Of a DNA stretch of 64,000 nt, positions 1 through 10,472 are shown in pieces; position 1 is the stretch's first letter, and every line of letters begins with the position of its first letter. The stretch spans positions 1 to 64,000 of the forward strand of contig NW_021143935.1 in NCBI RefSeq assembly GCF_004193775.1, read 5' to 3'. A program made the translations under genes and the position numbers. The stretch is from Glycine soja. Its lineage: Eukaryota; Streptophyta; Magnoliopsida; Fabales; Fabaceae. Below the pieces are notes generated by a model. It was not told the DNA's origin. It saw nothing but the letters and a program-made list of their open reading frames with translations, and ran no database searches.

Positions 1-1384
1 AATGATTCTGATGCTTGACAGTTTGATCAAAGATATAGTTTCCAAAATTAAATTTGGATTTGGTTCCAACAGCATACAGAAATTTACCCAAACCTGTGGC
101 AACAGTGGAAGTATGATTGGTGGGAACCCAGTTTGCAGCTCCAATCCTGTGCAGAATTGCATACTTCACACTTAACTTCCCTGCTGAAAGCTTCCCTTTC
201 CTTGGCCAATGCTGGACTCGTTTGGCAGTGATTTCCTTGGCAATTTGATGCTCAGAAACATCAATATCTATCACTCCATCAGTAGGTCTGCCCAGATATT
301 TGTTTATCACAGCAGGGGAGAATCTAATACACTTTCCTCTGACAAACACTCTTTGATAATCATCACTTTTTCTGTTTGATATGTCAGAGGGAATGTTGAC
401 AATGAATTCCCTGACTAGGCCTTCATAACAGTCTCCCAACTTGCTGACAGTCTTCAGCAGTCCAGCAGCCTTGATGAGGTCCATGATCTCCTTGCAATCC
501 ATGGCAGCTCTTCCCAGTTCTCTTTCCAAGGCAAGTCTACGTTGATACACATATTTCCACTTTTCAACATGGCCAATGGAGTGGAAAGAGATGTTGTCCA
601 ATGGTGCATCAGGAACATTTTCAGGCACCTTCTTCCCAGATTTCTTGGCCCTCTTAGATGTCGAGACATCTAGTTCGACATCCTCATCAGAATCAGATGA
701 GGAAATTTCTTTCCTTTTCTTGGAGGGGATAACAACCTTGCTTCTTCTGGATGTGGCAGGAGTGATTGGAGTACTCTTCTTCTGGGCCATAGTCTTGATT
801 CGTCCAGACCTCTTAAGGGGAGTTTTTCCCTTTCTGCTTTGTAACCTTTCTGCAATGCCCGGTGCCAACCTGTTGGCAATGGGTTCTTCATCAGATTCTA
901 CTTCTTCAAGGTCAATGAGGTTACCTGGAGCAGGTTCTGGTGCCCTTGGTGCAGGAGTCTCCTCTGCGGCTTGATCATCTTCCTCAGTTGATCCCTCTTC
1001 ACTGGGTGAAGGGAGTGCTTCAGCATTTGGAGCGGAAGATGTTGGAACATCTTTCTTGACATCAGGCACAGAAACATTTGGGTTGGACGATGTTGGGACA
1101 TCTTCATCAGCTTCAGGAACAGAGGCGTCTTTCAAGATGCTACTCACAATGCTGCGTATTTTCTTGTCCATCTCCGTGTCTACTTCCCTAGGACTCGTTG
1201 CAGGGCTAGGGTTTTCAGCAATCTTCACTCCCTGTGGTCTTCTGGGAACCAGTTTCTCAGGGACAGAGGCTTGACCAGGAATTATTTGGATGGGTTGGAT
1301 GTTGAGTTCAGGTTGTTCCTGGTGTGGAGATGATGGGACAGATGGTGAACCAGAAGCTGCAGTTTCTTTTGATGAGGTAGCCAT
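1..1384 (-). CDS. Envelope-position ORF (third ORF) of the SIRE1-like element, partial
   Basis: From the ATG at 1384-1382 the frame is open for 461 codons and leaves the window without a stop. In this frame the nearest upstream stop is at 1427-1429. The first ~180 residues are Ser/Pro/Glu/Asp-rich and low in complexity. Basic Lys/Arg clusters near residues 190-250 resemble nuclear-localisation patches. From about residue 255 the sequence looks folded and resembles the 'putative plant transposon protein' domain found in ORFs of several plant retroelements; that match is from memory. In SIRE1 this ORF is called envelope-like and is reported to be made by readthrough of the pol stop. Here it is not in the pol frame, so readthrough would not reach it. 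I see no signal peptide or membrane segment in the visible part. Confidence 0.8.
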   Translation of the reverse strand, partial: MATSSKETAASGSPSVPSSPHQEQPELNIQPIQIIPGQASVPEKLVPRRPQGVKIAENPSPATSPREVDTEMDKKIRSIVSSILKDASVPEADEDVPTSSNPNVSVPDVKKDVPTSSAPNAEALPSPSEEGSTEEDDQAAEETPAPRAPEPAPGNLIDLEEVESDEEPIANRLAPGIAERLQSRKGKTPLKRSGRIKTMAQKKSTPITPATSRRSKVVIPSKKRKEISSSDSDEDVELDVSTSKRAKKSGKKVPENVPDAPLDNISFHSIGHVEKWKYVYQRRLALERELGRAAMDCKEIMDLIKAAGLLKTVSKLGDCYEGLVREFIVNIPSDISNRKSDDYQRVFVRGKCIRFSPAVINKYLGRPTDGVIDIDVSEHQIAKEITAKRVQHWPRKGKLSAGKLSVKYAILHRIGAANWVPTNHTSTVATGLGKFLYAVGTKSKFNFGNYIFDQTVKHQNH

Positions 1385-1584
1385 GGAAAAGCAGAGCGTT
1401 TGGAATGATTTCGTAATCTCAGAAAACTATTGGGAAATGCTGATGAAAACACGAATGTCAAGCAGATATATATTTGAATGAGGAATGTAGAGGGCCGTGT
1501 GAAGCAACGGTCGAATTTTCCTTGGTTCAGTAGTGAACGTGCTATTAATGCTAAGTGATTCGTTTGGGCACGTTCAGATTGCTG

Positions 1585-1593
1585 TAGTTGCTA
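1585..1593 (-). promoter_or_regulatory. Pol stop codon in a leaky readthrough context (TAG CAA CTA)
   Basis: The pol ORF ends in TAG (1593-1591), followed by CAA and CTA. This fits the TAG-CAR-YYA context known from tobamoviruses and reported to support stop-codon suppression in SIRE1. Readthrough here would add about 102 codons before a TAA at 1284-1282, in a different frame from the ATG-initiated third ORF. Confidence 0.7.
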
Positions 1594-4500
1594 TAATTCC
1601 TCTAGCACACAAATGCCCAGCTTGCCCCTCAGTTTTTCAAACTGATTTGCATCCAAAGCCTTTGTGAAAATATCTGCTATTTGTTCCTCAGTGTCAACAT
1701 GCTTCAGTGTGATCACTTTATCATCAACAAGATCTCTGATATAGTGATGTCTAATGTCAATGTGCTTGGTTCTGCTGTGTTGAACAGGATTTTTAGAAAT
1801 ATTAATAGCACTCATGTTGTCACAGTACAATGTCATGACATCTTGTTCGACATTGTACTCCTTCAGCATCTGCTTCATCCAAACTAGCTGTGAACAGCTG
1901 CTTCCTGCTGCAATATACTCGGCTTCTGCTGTAGATAGGGACACACAGTTTTGCTTCTTGCTGAACCATGAAATAAGATTGGTTCCCAAATAGAAGCATC
2001 CACCAGAAGTGCTTTTTCTGTCATCTGCACTTCCAGCCCAATCAGCATCACAATACCCAACCAGCATTGGATTTGAACAATGACAGTACATAATCCCATA
2101 GTCACTGGTGCCATTTACATATTTCAAAATTCTCTTTACTTGAGTCAAGTGACTTATCTTAGGATTGGCTTGATATCTTGCACAAACACCTACTGCATAG
2201 GTGATGTCGGGTCTGCTAGCTGTTAAATATAATAAGCTCCCTATCATGCTTCTGTACAGGCTTTGATCAACACTGGTGCCAGCTTCATCCTTTGTCAGCT
2301 TCAAGTGAGTAGGTGCAGGTGTTCTTTTATGGCTGGCATTCTCCATCCCAAACTTCTTGACAATGTTCTTTGCATACCTGCTTTGTGAGAGGAATATGGA
2401 GTCCTCCATCTGCTTCACTTGAAGTCCCAGAAAATAAGTCAGCTCTCCAACAAGACTCATCTCAAATTCAGATTGCATCTGTTGGACAAAATGTCGAAGC
2501 ATCTCATTCGACATCCCTCCAAACACAATGTCATCAACATATATCTGTGCAATCATCAAGTTTTCAGCATCTTGTTTGACAAAGAGAGTCTTGTCAATTC
2601 CTCCCTTCCTATACCCTTGCTGAGTAAGGAACTCTGTCAGCCTTTCATACCAAGCTCTTGGAGCTTGCTTCAATCCATAGAGAGCCTTCTTGAGCCTGTA
2701 TACATGATCTGGATGAGTCGGGTCTGCAAATCCCTTTGGCTGCTCCACATAGACTTCTTCATTCAGGTATCCATTCAGAAATGCGCTCTTCACATCCATC
2801 TGGTACAGCTTGAATTTGAGGATGCAAGCCACACCAAGTAATAATCTGATGGACTCAAGTCTAGCAACTGGGGCAAAAGTCTCATCAAAGTCTACACCTT
2901 CAATCTGAGTGTAGCCTTGAGCAACCAGTCTGGCCTTGTTTCTGGTTATGACACCTTCTTCATTGGTTTTGTTCTTGAAGATCCACTTGGTGCCAATCAC
3001 ATTAGTTCCCTCGGGCCTAGGAACTAGCTCCCAGACTTCATTCCTTTTGAATTGCTCCAATTCTTCTTGCATGGCATTGATCCAGAACTCATCTGTCAGT
3101 GCCTCTTTCACGTTCTTGGGCTCAATTTTGGAGACAAAACATGAGTTTGAGACGATCTCAACCTCCCTTGATCTTGTAGTGACCCCTCTGTTTGGATCTC
3201 CTATAATCAGCTCCTTGGGGTGCATCTTCTGGATTCTAATGGAGGGTCTCTTGTCAGGTTGGTTGATGTTTGAATCATCTGTAGCAGGATCAGAGTTTTC
3301 TGCATTTTCTCCACTTTTAGCTGCATCTGCTACATTGTCTCCCGATGTTCTGACATCTTCTTCGACATCTTTCTTTCTTGCTGGAGACAGATCATCAACA
3401 ACCACATTGATGGATTCCATCACTGTTCTGGTTCTGGAATTGAATACTCTATATGCTCTGCTGTTTGTAGAGTATCCCAGGAATATTCCTGCATCACTCT
3501 TGGGATCCATCTTTCTCCTTTGCTCTCTATCTGCCAAGATGTAACATGGACTTCCAAAGATGTGAAAGTGCTTGACAGATGGCTTCCTCCCTTTCCAGAT
3601 TTCATACAGGGTGGTTGAAGTCCCTCTTCTCAGTGTGACTCTGTTGTGGATGTAGCATGCTGTGTTCATGGCTTCTGCCCAGAGATTATAGGGAAGTTCT
3701 TTGGCATGAAGCATGACCCGAGCAGCCTCTTGCAAGGTCCTGTTTTTCCTTTCAACTATGCCATTCTGTTGTGGTGTAATGGCTGCAGAGAACTCATGAG
3801 TGATGCCTTCAGATGTGCAGAATTCAGTGAACCTGCTGTTTTCAAATTCTCTGCCATGGTCGCTCCTGATTCTCTTGATCACACAGTCCTTTTCTCTTTG
3901 AAGTCTTAGACTCAACTCTTTGAATACTTCAAAGGTTTCTGATTTCTCTCTGATAAAGTTGACCCAGGTAAATCTGGAGAAATCATCCACAACAACATAG
4001 GCATACCTCTTTCCTCCAAGGCTTTCAACTTGCATAGGCCCCATCAAATCCATGTGAAGTAGTTCCAGTACCCTGGAAGTGGTCTGATGTTGAAGCTTCT
4101 GGTGGGACATCTTGACTTGCTTTCCAATCTGACATTCACCACAGATTCTGCCTTCTTCTATTTTCAGATTGGGAATGCCTCTAACAGCACCTTTGTCAAT
4201 GATTTTCTTCATGCCTCTTAAGTGCAGATGTCCAAATCTTTGATGCCATATTCTGACTTCACCTTCTTTGGAGGATAGACATGTGGAGGAGTAGCTGGTT
4301 TCTTGAGGTGTCCATAGGTAACAATTGTCTTTTGATCTGCTGCCCTTCATTAGAACTTCACTCTTCTCATTTGTCACCAAGCATTCTGACTTTGTGAAGT
4401 TCACATTATATCCTTCATCACACAGCTGACTGATGCTGATCAAGTTTGCAGTCAGTCCCTTCACCAGCAGTACTTTGTCCAGACTAGGAAGCCCATCATG

Positions 4501-6321
4501 AACTAGCTTTCCCATTCCAATGATCTTTCCTTTAGAGCCATCTCCAAATGTCACATAACTAGTGGAGCAGGGCTCAATATTCAGCAGGAATTCTTTGACT
4601 CCTGTCATGTGTCGGGAACAGCCGCTATCTAGGTACCAATCTTCCTTAGCTGATGCTCTAAGTGAAGTATGAACAACAAGACTAACAGCCTTGTGTTTTG
4701 GAACCCACATCATCTTCTTTCTGCTGTTGCCGCTTTGAGTTCCATGATGTGGATGGCCATGTAGATGATAGCAAAAGGGCTTTATGTGACCGTACTTGCC
4801 ACAGTAGTGACACCTCCACTTCTTTCTTTTGCTCTTTTTCTGCTGCATTCCATGATGTCGAGACCGATGTTGTGACATCGTGGCTCCAGTCCTGTTTTTG
4901 GCAGGAACAGATTCTGTCATGGTCGTTCTGCCAGCAGACTTAGGATTAAATCCAAGCCCTCTCTGGTTTCCAGCATTCTTTCCAAGCAGCAGCACTTCAT
5001 CAAGCATATCTGAGCCTTTATTCAGCATCTTTATTGATTTGGTCATGTTTTCCAATTTAGAGTTCAGAAAACCGACTTCTCCTTTAAGTTCAGAAATCTC
5101 CTCTTCATGTGCCTCCTTCTCAGCCTCCAGATCTGCAATGACCTTCTTCAGTTGTGCTTCTTGCTGAAGGATCTTCTCACTTTTGATGCATAGTTTTCTA
5201 TAGGATGTAGCAAGCTCATCAAAAGTGATTTCACTGCCTGTATCACTTGAATCTTCAGCAGTTTCAAATATCCCAGTGAGTGCATTCACATCTCTGTCAG
5301 AATCACTTTCTTGTTCACTCTCTGTATCAGATTGACATACAGAGAGTCCCTTCCTGTGCTTCTTGAGATGAGTGGGACATTCAGCTATGATGTGTCCATA
5401 GCCTTCACACCCATGGCATTGAATTCCTTTGCTGTGACTGGGCTTTACATCTGATCTTTTCTGGTATTTACTGCCTTTCCTGATGTCGAAAGGGATGTTC
5501 TGGACATGTGGTTTCTGCCTCTTGTCCATTCTGTTCAGCACTTTGTTGAACTGCTTTCCAAGGAGCACAACTGCATTTGTCAGACCTTCATCAGTAGCCA
5601 GGTCATACTCATCTTCTTCTCCTTCACCATTGGACATGAAAGCCAGATTCTTGCTCTTCTTTTCAGCCCTATCCGAGAGTCCTAGCTCAAAGGTTTGAAG
5701 AGAACCAATGAGTTCATCTACTCTCATGTTGCAAATGTCTTGGGCCTCCTCTATTGCAGTGACTTTCATGTCAAATCTCTTAGGCAAGGATCTGAGGATC
5801 TTCCTCACCAGCTTTTCATCTGTTATCCTCTCTCCCAAGGCAGTGCAAGCATTGGCAATTTCAAGAATGTTCATGTGGAAGTCATGAATACACTCTTCCT
5901 CCTTCATCTTCAGATTTTCGAATCTTGTAGCCAAGAGTTGTAATCTGGACATCTTCACTTTGGAGGTTCCTTCATGAGTGATTTTCAGGATCTCCCATGC
6001 ATCTTTGGCCACTGTGCAAGTGTTGATTAGTCTGAAGATGTTCTTGTCAACTCCATTGAATAGTGCATTCAAAGCTTTGGAGTTTCCAAGTGCCAATTCG
6101 TCCTCTTCTTTAGTCCAGTCTTCTTCTGGCTTCAATTCATCAGTGGGCTTTCCTTCTGTGTCCAGCATCTTGGGATGTTCCCAGCCTTTGATGACAGCTT
6201 TCCAGGTTCTGCTATCCAGTGATTTGAGGAAGGCCACCATTCTTGCTTTCCAGTATTCATAGTTGTTTCCATCAAGAATTGGTGGTCTGTTCACTGGTCC
6301 TCCTTCTTTCTCCATGTTCAT
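1591..6321 (-). CDS. SIRE1-like gag-pol polyprotein, intact, 1576 aa
   Basis: A complete Ty1/copia polyprotein in one ORF, normal in length for the lineage. Domains in order: gag with a CX2CX4HX4C knuckle near residues 302-315; a Glu/Lys-rich coiled-coil stretch around 385-440; a second knuckle near 504-517; aspartic protease with Asp-Ser-Gly at 565-567; integrase with a His-His-Cys-Cys zinc site around 690-725 and the catalytic triad Asp758, Asp821, Glu857 (35 residues between the last two, as expected); reverse transcriptase with YVDD at 1261-1264; RNase H starting near 1422 (Cys-Asp-Ala-Asp-Trp), with downstream Glu and Asp motifs. No catalytic residue I looked for is missing. ATG at 6321 lies 44 bases after the primer site; a second Met two codons later is equally plausible. 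The protein would form the virus-like particle, copy the RNA and integrate the cDNA. Confidence 0.96.
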   Translation of the reverse strand: MNMEKEGGPVNRPPILDGNNYEYWKARMVAFLKSLDSRTWKAVIKGWEHPKMLDTEGKPTDELKPEEDWTKEEDELALGNSKALNALFNGVDKNIFRLINTCTVAKDAWEILKITHEGTSKVKMSRLQLLATRFENLKMKEEECIHDFHMNILEIANACTALGERITDEKLVRKILRSLPKRFDMKVTAIEEAQDICNMRVDELIGSLQTFELGLSDRAEKKSKNLAFMSNGEGEEDEYDLATDEGLTNAVVLLGKQFNKVLNRMDKRQKPHVQNIPFDIRKGSKYQKRSDVKPSHSKGIQCHGCEGYGHIIAECPTHLKKHRKGLSVCQSDTESEQESDSDRDVNALTGIFETAEDSSDTGSEITFDELATSYRKLCIKSEKILQQEAQLKKVIADLEAEKEAHEEEISELKGEVGFLNSKLENMTKSIKMLNKGSDMLDEVLLLGKNAGNQRGLGFNPKSAGRTTMTESVPAKNRTGATMSQHRSRHHGMQQKKSKRKKWRCHYCGKYGHIKPFCYHLHGHPHHGTQSGNSRKKMMWVPKHKAVSLVVHTSLRASAKEDWYLDSGCSRHMTGVKEFLLNIEPCSTSYVTFGDGSKGKIIGMGKLVHDGLPSLDKVLLVKGLTANLISISQLCDEGYNVNFTKSECLVTNEKSEVLMKGSRSKDNCYLWTPQETSYSSTCLSSKEGEVRIWHQRFGHLHLRGMKKIIDKGAVRGIPNLKIEEGRICGECQIGKQVKMSHQKLQHQTTSRVLELLHMDLMGPMQVESLGGKRYAYVVVDDFSRFTWVNFIREKSETFEVFKELSLRLQREKDCVIKRIRSDHGREFENSRFTEFCTSEGITHEFSAAITPQQNGIVERKNRTLQEAARVMLHAKELPYNLWAEAMNTACYIHNRVTLRRGTSTTLYEIWKGRKPSVKHFHIFGSPCYILADREQRRKMDPKSDAGIFLGYSTNSRAYRVFNSRTRTVMESINVVVDDLSPARKKDVEEDVRTSGDNVADAAKSGENAENSDPATDDSNINQPDKRPSIRIQKMHPKELIIGDPNRGVTTRSREVEIVSNSCFVSKIEPKNVKEALTDEFWINAMQEELEQFKRNEVWELVPRPEGTNVIGTKWIFKNKTNEEGVITRNKARLVAQGYTQIEGVDFDETFAPVARLESIRLLLGVACILKFKLYQMDVKSAFLNGYLNEEVYVEQPKGFADPTHPDHVYRLKKALYGLKQAPRAWYERLTEFLTQQGYRKGGIDKTLFVKQDAENLMIAQIYVDDIVFGGMSNEMLRHFVQQMQSEFEMSLVGELTYFLGLQVKQMEDSIFLSQSRYAKNIVKKFGMENASHKRTPAPTHLKLTKDEAGTSVDQSLYRSMIGSLLYLTASRPDITYAVGVCARYQANPKISHLTQVKRILKYVNGTSDYGIMYCHCSNPMLVGYCDADWAGSADDRKSTSGGCFYLGTNLISWFSKKQNCVSLSTAEAEYIAAGSSCSQLVWMKQMLKEYNVEQDVMTLYCDNMSAINISKNPVQHSRTKHIDIRHHYIRDLVDDKVITLKHVDTEEQIADIFTKALDANQFEKLRGKLGICVLEEL

Positions 6322-6364
6322 CAGAATTTATCTCCCCAGATCTCACTCTGTGATTTCGAGTGTT

Positions 6365-6377
6365 GGCTCTGATACCA
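6365..6377 (-). other. Primer-binding site (initiator Met-tRNA), SIRE1-like element
   Basis: On the minus strand the sequence is TGGTATCAGAGCC, the standard plant copia primer site complementary to the 3' end of initiator Met-tRNA. It begins two bases after the CA end of the 5' LTR and fixes the element's orientation. Confidence 0.95.
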
Positions 6378-6904
6378 ATTGAAATTCTGATACCAGGGGA
6401 CAGATGTCGTACAGGATGTCACGACATCACGCTTCAGAACATGCAGTTTATGTGTGTCCGTATGAACAGATTAAACAAGTAATAACACAAGAGAATTGTT
6501 TACCCAGTTCGGTGCAACCTCACCTACATCTGGGGGCTACCAAGCCAGGGAGGAAATCCACTCTCAATAGTGTTAGTTCAAGGTCTAACAACCCCTGTTT
6601 ACAACCTTCTCACCTAACCACTACCCGTGCGATCTCTACCTAAGACCCAATCTTAGATATGAGAACCTCTGCTCACTCCCTCTCACTCACACTCCCGTGT
6701 TTACAATTTATTCAAAGACACACCAGAGATCAACTCTGAACAAATGGGATCAACCCTACACAATAGAGATCAACTCTACACACTCAGGTCCAACACTTGA
6801 TGTTAGTATACCATCAAGGTGGCTCACAAAAACACTCAAGTCCTAAAACTCACAAAATAACTCTTCAATCCCGGACTTGGTCCAGAACTCGTGCAGCCTC
6901 CATG

Positions 6905-6912
6905 ATTATATA
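6905..6912 (-). promoter_or_regulatory. TATA-like box in the SIRE1-like LTR
   Basis: The minus strand reads TATATAAT within GGCTATATAATCATGG, about 590 bases into the LTR. It is the best TATA candidate for the U3 promoter. Position and composition are the only evidence. Confidence 0.5.
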
Positions 6913-7171
6913 GCCGTGTACGATTCTGGGCTGCAAGTTCTTGATGCTGGAGGAGATCTATCTTCTTCCTGAAAATCTGCAGTTAAAGAACTAAAAGATA
7001 ACTTTTGATCTTTTAGTTTGAATCTTTAATCTTTAATCTTTAATCCCTGAACGAACTCTTCTACTTTGAAATTCGAACCATAATGATCTTTTAATTCGTT
7101 CCTAAAGATAGATCTTCTTATCTCTTGCTAACTGCACAATAATCTGTTAAAGATATAACAGATTTATATGT

Positions 7172-7376
7172 CCAGTATTTTCGGGCCAGATGTCAGGACA
7201 TCGTATCCGACATCTTGGATCCTGCAGCTTCAATGCTTCACTTGACTTTTATCTTGCATTGTACAGCACTTCCAGTGTTTTCGAGCAGGATGTCAGGACA
7301 TTGTATCCGACATCGTGGATCCTTCAACTTCAATTCTTCATTAGACATTTTATCTTGCCTTGTGCATTGTGCAGCC
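7172..7376 (-). repeat. Direct duplication of a ~100-bp module inside the SIRE1-like LTR
   Basis: Two diverged copies start at 7172 and 7272. Each opens with a CCAGT-TTTTCG block, then TGTCAGGACAT and TATCCGACATC, and continues through similar T-rich sequence. The repeated GACATC words may be U3 regulatory sequence, but I cannot assign a factor. Confidence 0.75.
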
Positions 7377-7506
7377 CGTTCTTATTCCTTGTCATAACGT
7401 TGGACATCATGTGCAGCAACTCCAGCTTTCCTTCATTGTCTAAGTGTTCATGTTTTAACAAAATCTTAGCCAATCTTTTACAGCTCAGTAGAGCTAAACA
7501 CTAACA

Positions 7507-7511
7507 ATTAG
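7507..7511. other. Right target-site duplication of the SIRE1-like element (ATTAG)
   Basis: The five bases after the LTR are ATTAG. The same word occurs once, uninterrupted, at 23581-23585 in the second Ogre copy, where it is preceded by different sequence (GATGAGTC). The left copy is predicted just outside the window. Confidence 0.65.
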
Positions 7512-9306
7512 GGACACCTAACAACAGCTTTCAAAATTGCCCCATGTGTGGCATCTCTTGTCAATGTCAGGATTTACACGCAATTCTCCTCAAATTTCAG
7601 CCAGCCCGTATCAATTAGACTTCACACTTTATGCTTCGGGGTCATACAATGCTCAATGGAATGCCCCAGGGCTCCTCCACGATAAGCACACGTTGCGTTC
7701 GAGTCGTATCCTCAGAAAAATGGAGGTTGAGGAACCTTGGTTGGGGTTATGGCTACCATTGAATTATTGAGTGGATATGGGATCAAGTCAGCATAGGACA
7801 CTGGAATTAGGCTTTCTCGCTGCAAAATTCACTTCTTGGTTGGTGTTTTTGGTTTGTGCTAAAGGTGGTGTTCGTCATTGGAAGTGCGGTAGACAGACTT
7901 TGTGGTAGATTTAGGGATGGCCTTTGTGGATACCTGGGTGGTGGGTAAGGAGAAGGTTTGTTATTGGCTGAGTAAAGATATTGTTGGGTTGGTGGGAAAC
8001 TTGGTCGTACAGGAATGGCAGTCACAACATGGGTTTCTCCCTTATCCTCACCCTCTTTATTTGCCCCAGTTTTCTCAGTCGTCCTAGTAGGATGATCAAA
8101 TTTGCTTTTTTTTCAGACCCACATCGATCCTTTCACTGACGAAGACCAAATCCGCAAAGCTTGAAGGTGTGTAACCCACCATTTTTTTCATAGTAGAACA
8201 CCGGTCACGTGTCTACTATCATTGTGATAATCTCTTTCTCTGTTTTTGGGGGTGCTACTTGAGTTGCCAAGTCTCTCCATCTTTGGGCGTATTCTTTGAA
8301 AGATTCGTGCCCCCTTTTTGCACACTTTTTGTAGTTGCATCCTATCCGGAGCCATATCAGAATTGTACTAACACTGCTTAATGAAGGCAACCATTAGGTC
8401 CTTCCAAGAATGGACTCAAGAAGGTTCCTAAGTTAGTATACCAGGCGACAGTTGTCCTAGTAAGACTTTCTCAGGAAAAATGTATCAGCAGTTTCTCATC
8501 TTTTGCGTATTCCCCCATCTTCTGACAATACATCTTTAGATGGTTCTTGGGACAAGTAGTCCCCTTGTACTTGTCAAAGTCCAGCACCTTGAACTTGGGA
8601 GGGGTGATGATATTGGGTACTAGGAACAACTCTTTTAGGTTAGCAAAGGCATAATCTTCACCTCCTTCAATGGCCTTGAGCCTTTCCTCTAGATGATCCG
8701 CCTTTCCCTTTTTGGCCATAGCAGGAGGGGCTCTTCCCACCGCAAAATGCAATGGTTGTGGTTGTGGGCGAAACTGAGGGCCCTCCAAAGTGTTTTCAAA
8801 GGGTATACCACCAACTGCTTGCCCTTCCGTGGCATATCCAAGGCAAGGCTCGAAGTCGGCCAGATTGTGGTGGGGAATTTCATGTGTCCCCCCACGGTTT
8901 AAGAGACATGTGCATGATCAGTTTGGGGTTGTTGGCTCTCAATGGGTATAGGAGTGGAGTTATTGACATTCTTATTGGGAGTGTACGCCACATTGGGTGG
9001 CGTATAGTTGAGAGGCAAGCCATATGACGGGAAGGCGTGCTCGTTTTGAATTTGCACATCATGGGGGCCGCCCGTACTTCCTAAATCTTTGCCTACCATA
9101 TTTGAGGTTGGATGATTCATTTGCTTGAGGCCGGATGGGGACGTCGGGTTCACCTTAGCAACAACGCTGGTAGCGGCAATTGCAACCGCATTGGCTTCCA
9201 TTATCTTCTTCACGCTCATCATGGCCTCCATCATTGTGGCCATTTTCTCTTTAATGGCCTCTATGTCGGCCTTCATCTTCTCTTGTATCTCCTCTACTTC
9301 ACCCAT
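7507..9306 (-). pseudogene. Ogre-type gag, broken, first copy (truncated by insertion)
   Basis: ATG at 9306 opens a 135-residue N-terminal piece with a Glu/Lys/Met-rich helical start, ended by TAA at 8899-8901. Further gag blocks follow in order: a segment with the capsid-like 'FDKYKGTTCPK' motif (8788-8471), one with 'SFKEYAQRWRDLATQ' (8390-8205), a Pro-rich linker with 'FPPTQQY' (8025-7807), and a piece with His/Cys residues typical of the gag C-terminus near 7700. Several stops and frame changes separate them. The C-run at 8888-8893 has six Cs against seven in the other copy, an extra frameshift here. Family gag proteins form the particle; this one cannot be made intact. Confidence 0.85.
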
Positions 9307-10472
9307 TACTCTAGCTCTAGCACGAGTTCGGTAAGGGCATCGTAAAGCGTGTCCCTTTCTTTTTTATAACCATGATTAAGTTCATTTTATTTTATTTTTC
9401 AAGGAAAGAATGCAACGAGCAATGCAACCAATGAAAAGCATGGATGCATGCGAATGATGTACAGTTGAAGTATTGCGAATTTTTACGCAAGATATGGGGT
9501 TGAATCAATTTAGATTTTCAACATGGTCCATGACATCTTTGTCAAGGTGAAACTGGAAGTAACAAGGACATCAATAATCCTAAATATGTTTGGCAGTAGA
9601 CGAAGCAGTGATGTGACTCGATTCATCTTTTGCCCCAATTTTGCAAGACGGTTACTTCCATATTTCAACTTGACTTGATGAACCTTTTTGTAAAAGCATG
9701 AGCTTGGTTCAACCCTATAATCCAAGGAATGGCAATTCTGATCGCCAATACTTCAACAACATCTCATAGGGATGAATGACTCGGGCATACTTTAAGCTTA
9801 TGCATGGAAAATGTAATTATGAAATTGAGATGCCCGAAGAAACACCATTTCCTAGTTAACCATGCATTAGGTACCATGTTCAATTATTTTGTTTTTAAGT
9901 GAAACGGGTTTATGATCCCAACATGGTTGGCTCGTGGTGCCTAACACATGAAACTAAGAATGTAGTGTGAAGTTTCATGCTTCCCCCTTTTTTGTTTTTG
10001 TTTTGTAGAGGAAAACGCAAGGATGAGCAAACATGAAAACAAATGGTATGCAATTTTGCAGATCAAAAAGTTTGTTGAACGCATATGCATGATGATGCCA
10101 TGACTCATGCAAAATGTGAGGCTGGAATATGATAACGGACAAATGCAGGATATGTCCATTATGATGTTATGAAGAGATGCTTATGCGATGCATGATATGA
10201 ATGCATTTTACGGACACGAGAGCCCGGAAAATTATCTCTTCTTACTTGTGCATTTGGGGGCGCAGTGCCCCATGCGTACAATTAAGAAGGTGATATGGAC
10301 TTTCCGGCTTCCCGTGACAAAGGACGAGACCAACATACAATGCATGCTAGAGATAAAATGCGGGAGTGACTTGATTCGCACTAGCTTTTTGGAGTAGAAA
10401 CATGGGACCAACTCATTTTATTTCAAAAAGGAAGTCGTATCTAGTCAAGGTCTGAGAGACCATACAAGTTTC
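9307..10472 (-). other. Spacer between Ogre ORF1 and gag, first copy
   Basis: No coding signal. Bases ~10190-10360 are a diverged copy of ~12410-12590 upstream of ORF1, sharing the AGAGCCCGG / GGAGCTCGGG block and a TTAAGAAGGTGA block. Otherwise A/T-rich with many ATG-rich short words. I see nothing else. Confidence 0.6.

Larger units (their letters stand above)
1..7506 (-). mobile_element. SIRE1-like Ty1/copia retrotransposon (Sirevirus lineage), 5' LTR through envelope-position ORF, cut by window edge
   Basis: Read on the minus strand the order is 5' LTR (6380-7506), initiator-Met tRNA primer site (6365-6377), one gag-pol ORF (1591-6321) and a third ORF (1384 to beyond base 1). A copia gag-pol followed by an extra ORF is the SIRE1/Sirevirus layout, and the polyprotein is recognisable as SIRE1-type. 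The right end abuts Ogre sequence exactly at base 7507. The undisturbed Ogre sequence survives at 23581, so this element inserted into Ogre DNA. The rest of the third ORF, the 3' LTR and the left target duplication lie outside the window. Gag-pol has no stop or frameshift, so the copy looks young. Confidence 0.93.
6380..7506 (-). repeat. 5' LTR of the SIRE1-like element (1127 bp)
   Basis: Bounded by TG (6380) and CA (7506) on the plus strand. In element sense it starts TGTTAGTG and ends TTTCA just before the primer site. The outer edge is placed where similarity to the uninterrupted Ogre copy at 23581 begins. It contains a TATA-like box and a duplicated 100-bp module. Confidence 0.9.

Noticed and set aside
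1681..6262. Many plus-strand open frames across the SIRE1-like region (for example 2936-3544 and 2419-2841)
   Set aside because: They are antisense to the intact minus-strand gag-pol, have no recognisable motif and follow its codon pattern.
7621..7650. Similarity to the E. coli lac promoter (CACTTTATGCTTCGG), also near 23697; possible vector contamination
   Set aside because: It lies inside the gag remnant and reads as gag protein on the minus strand in both copies. Chance resemblance.
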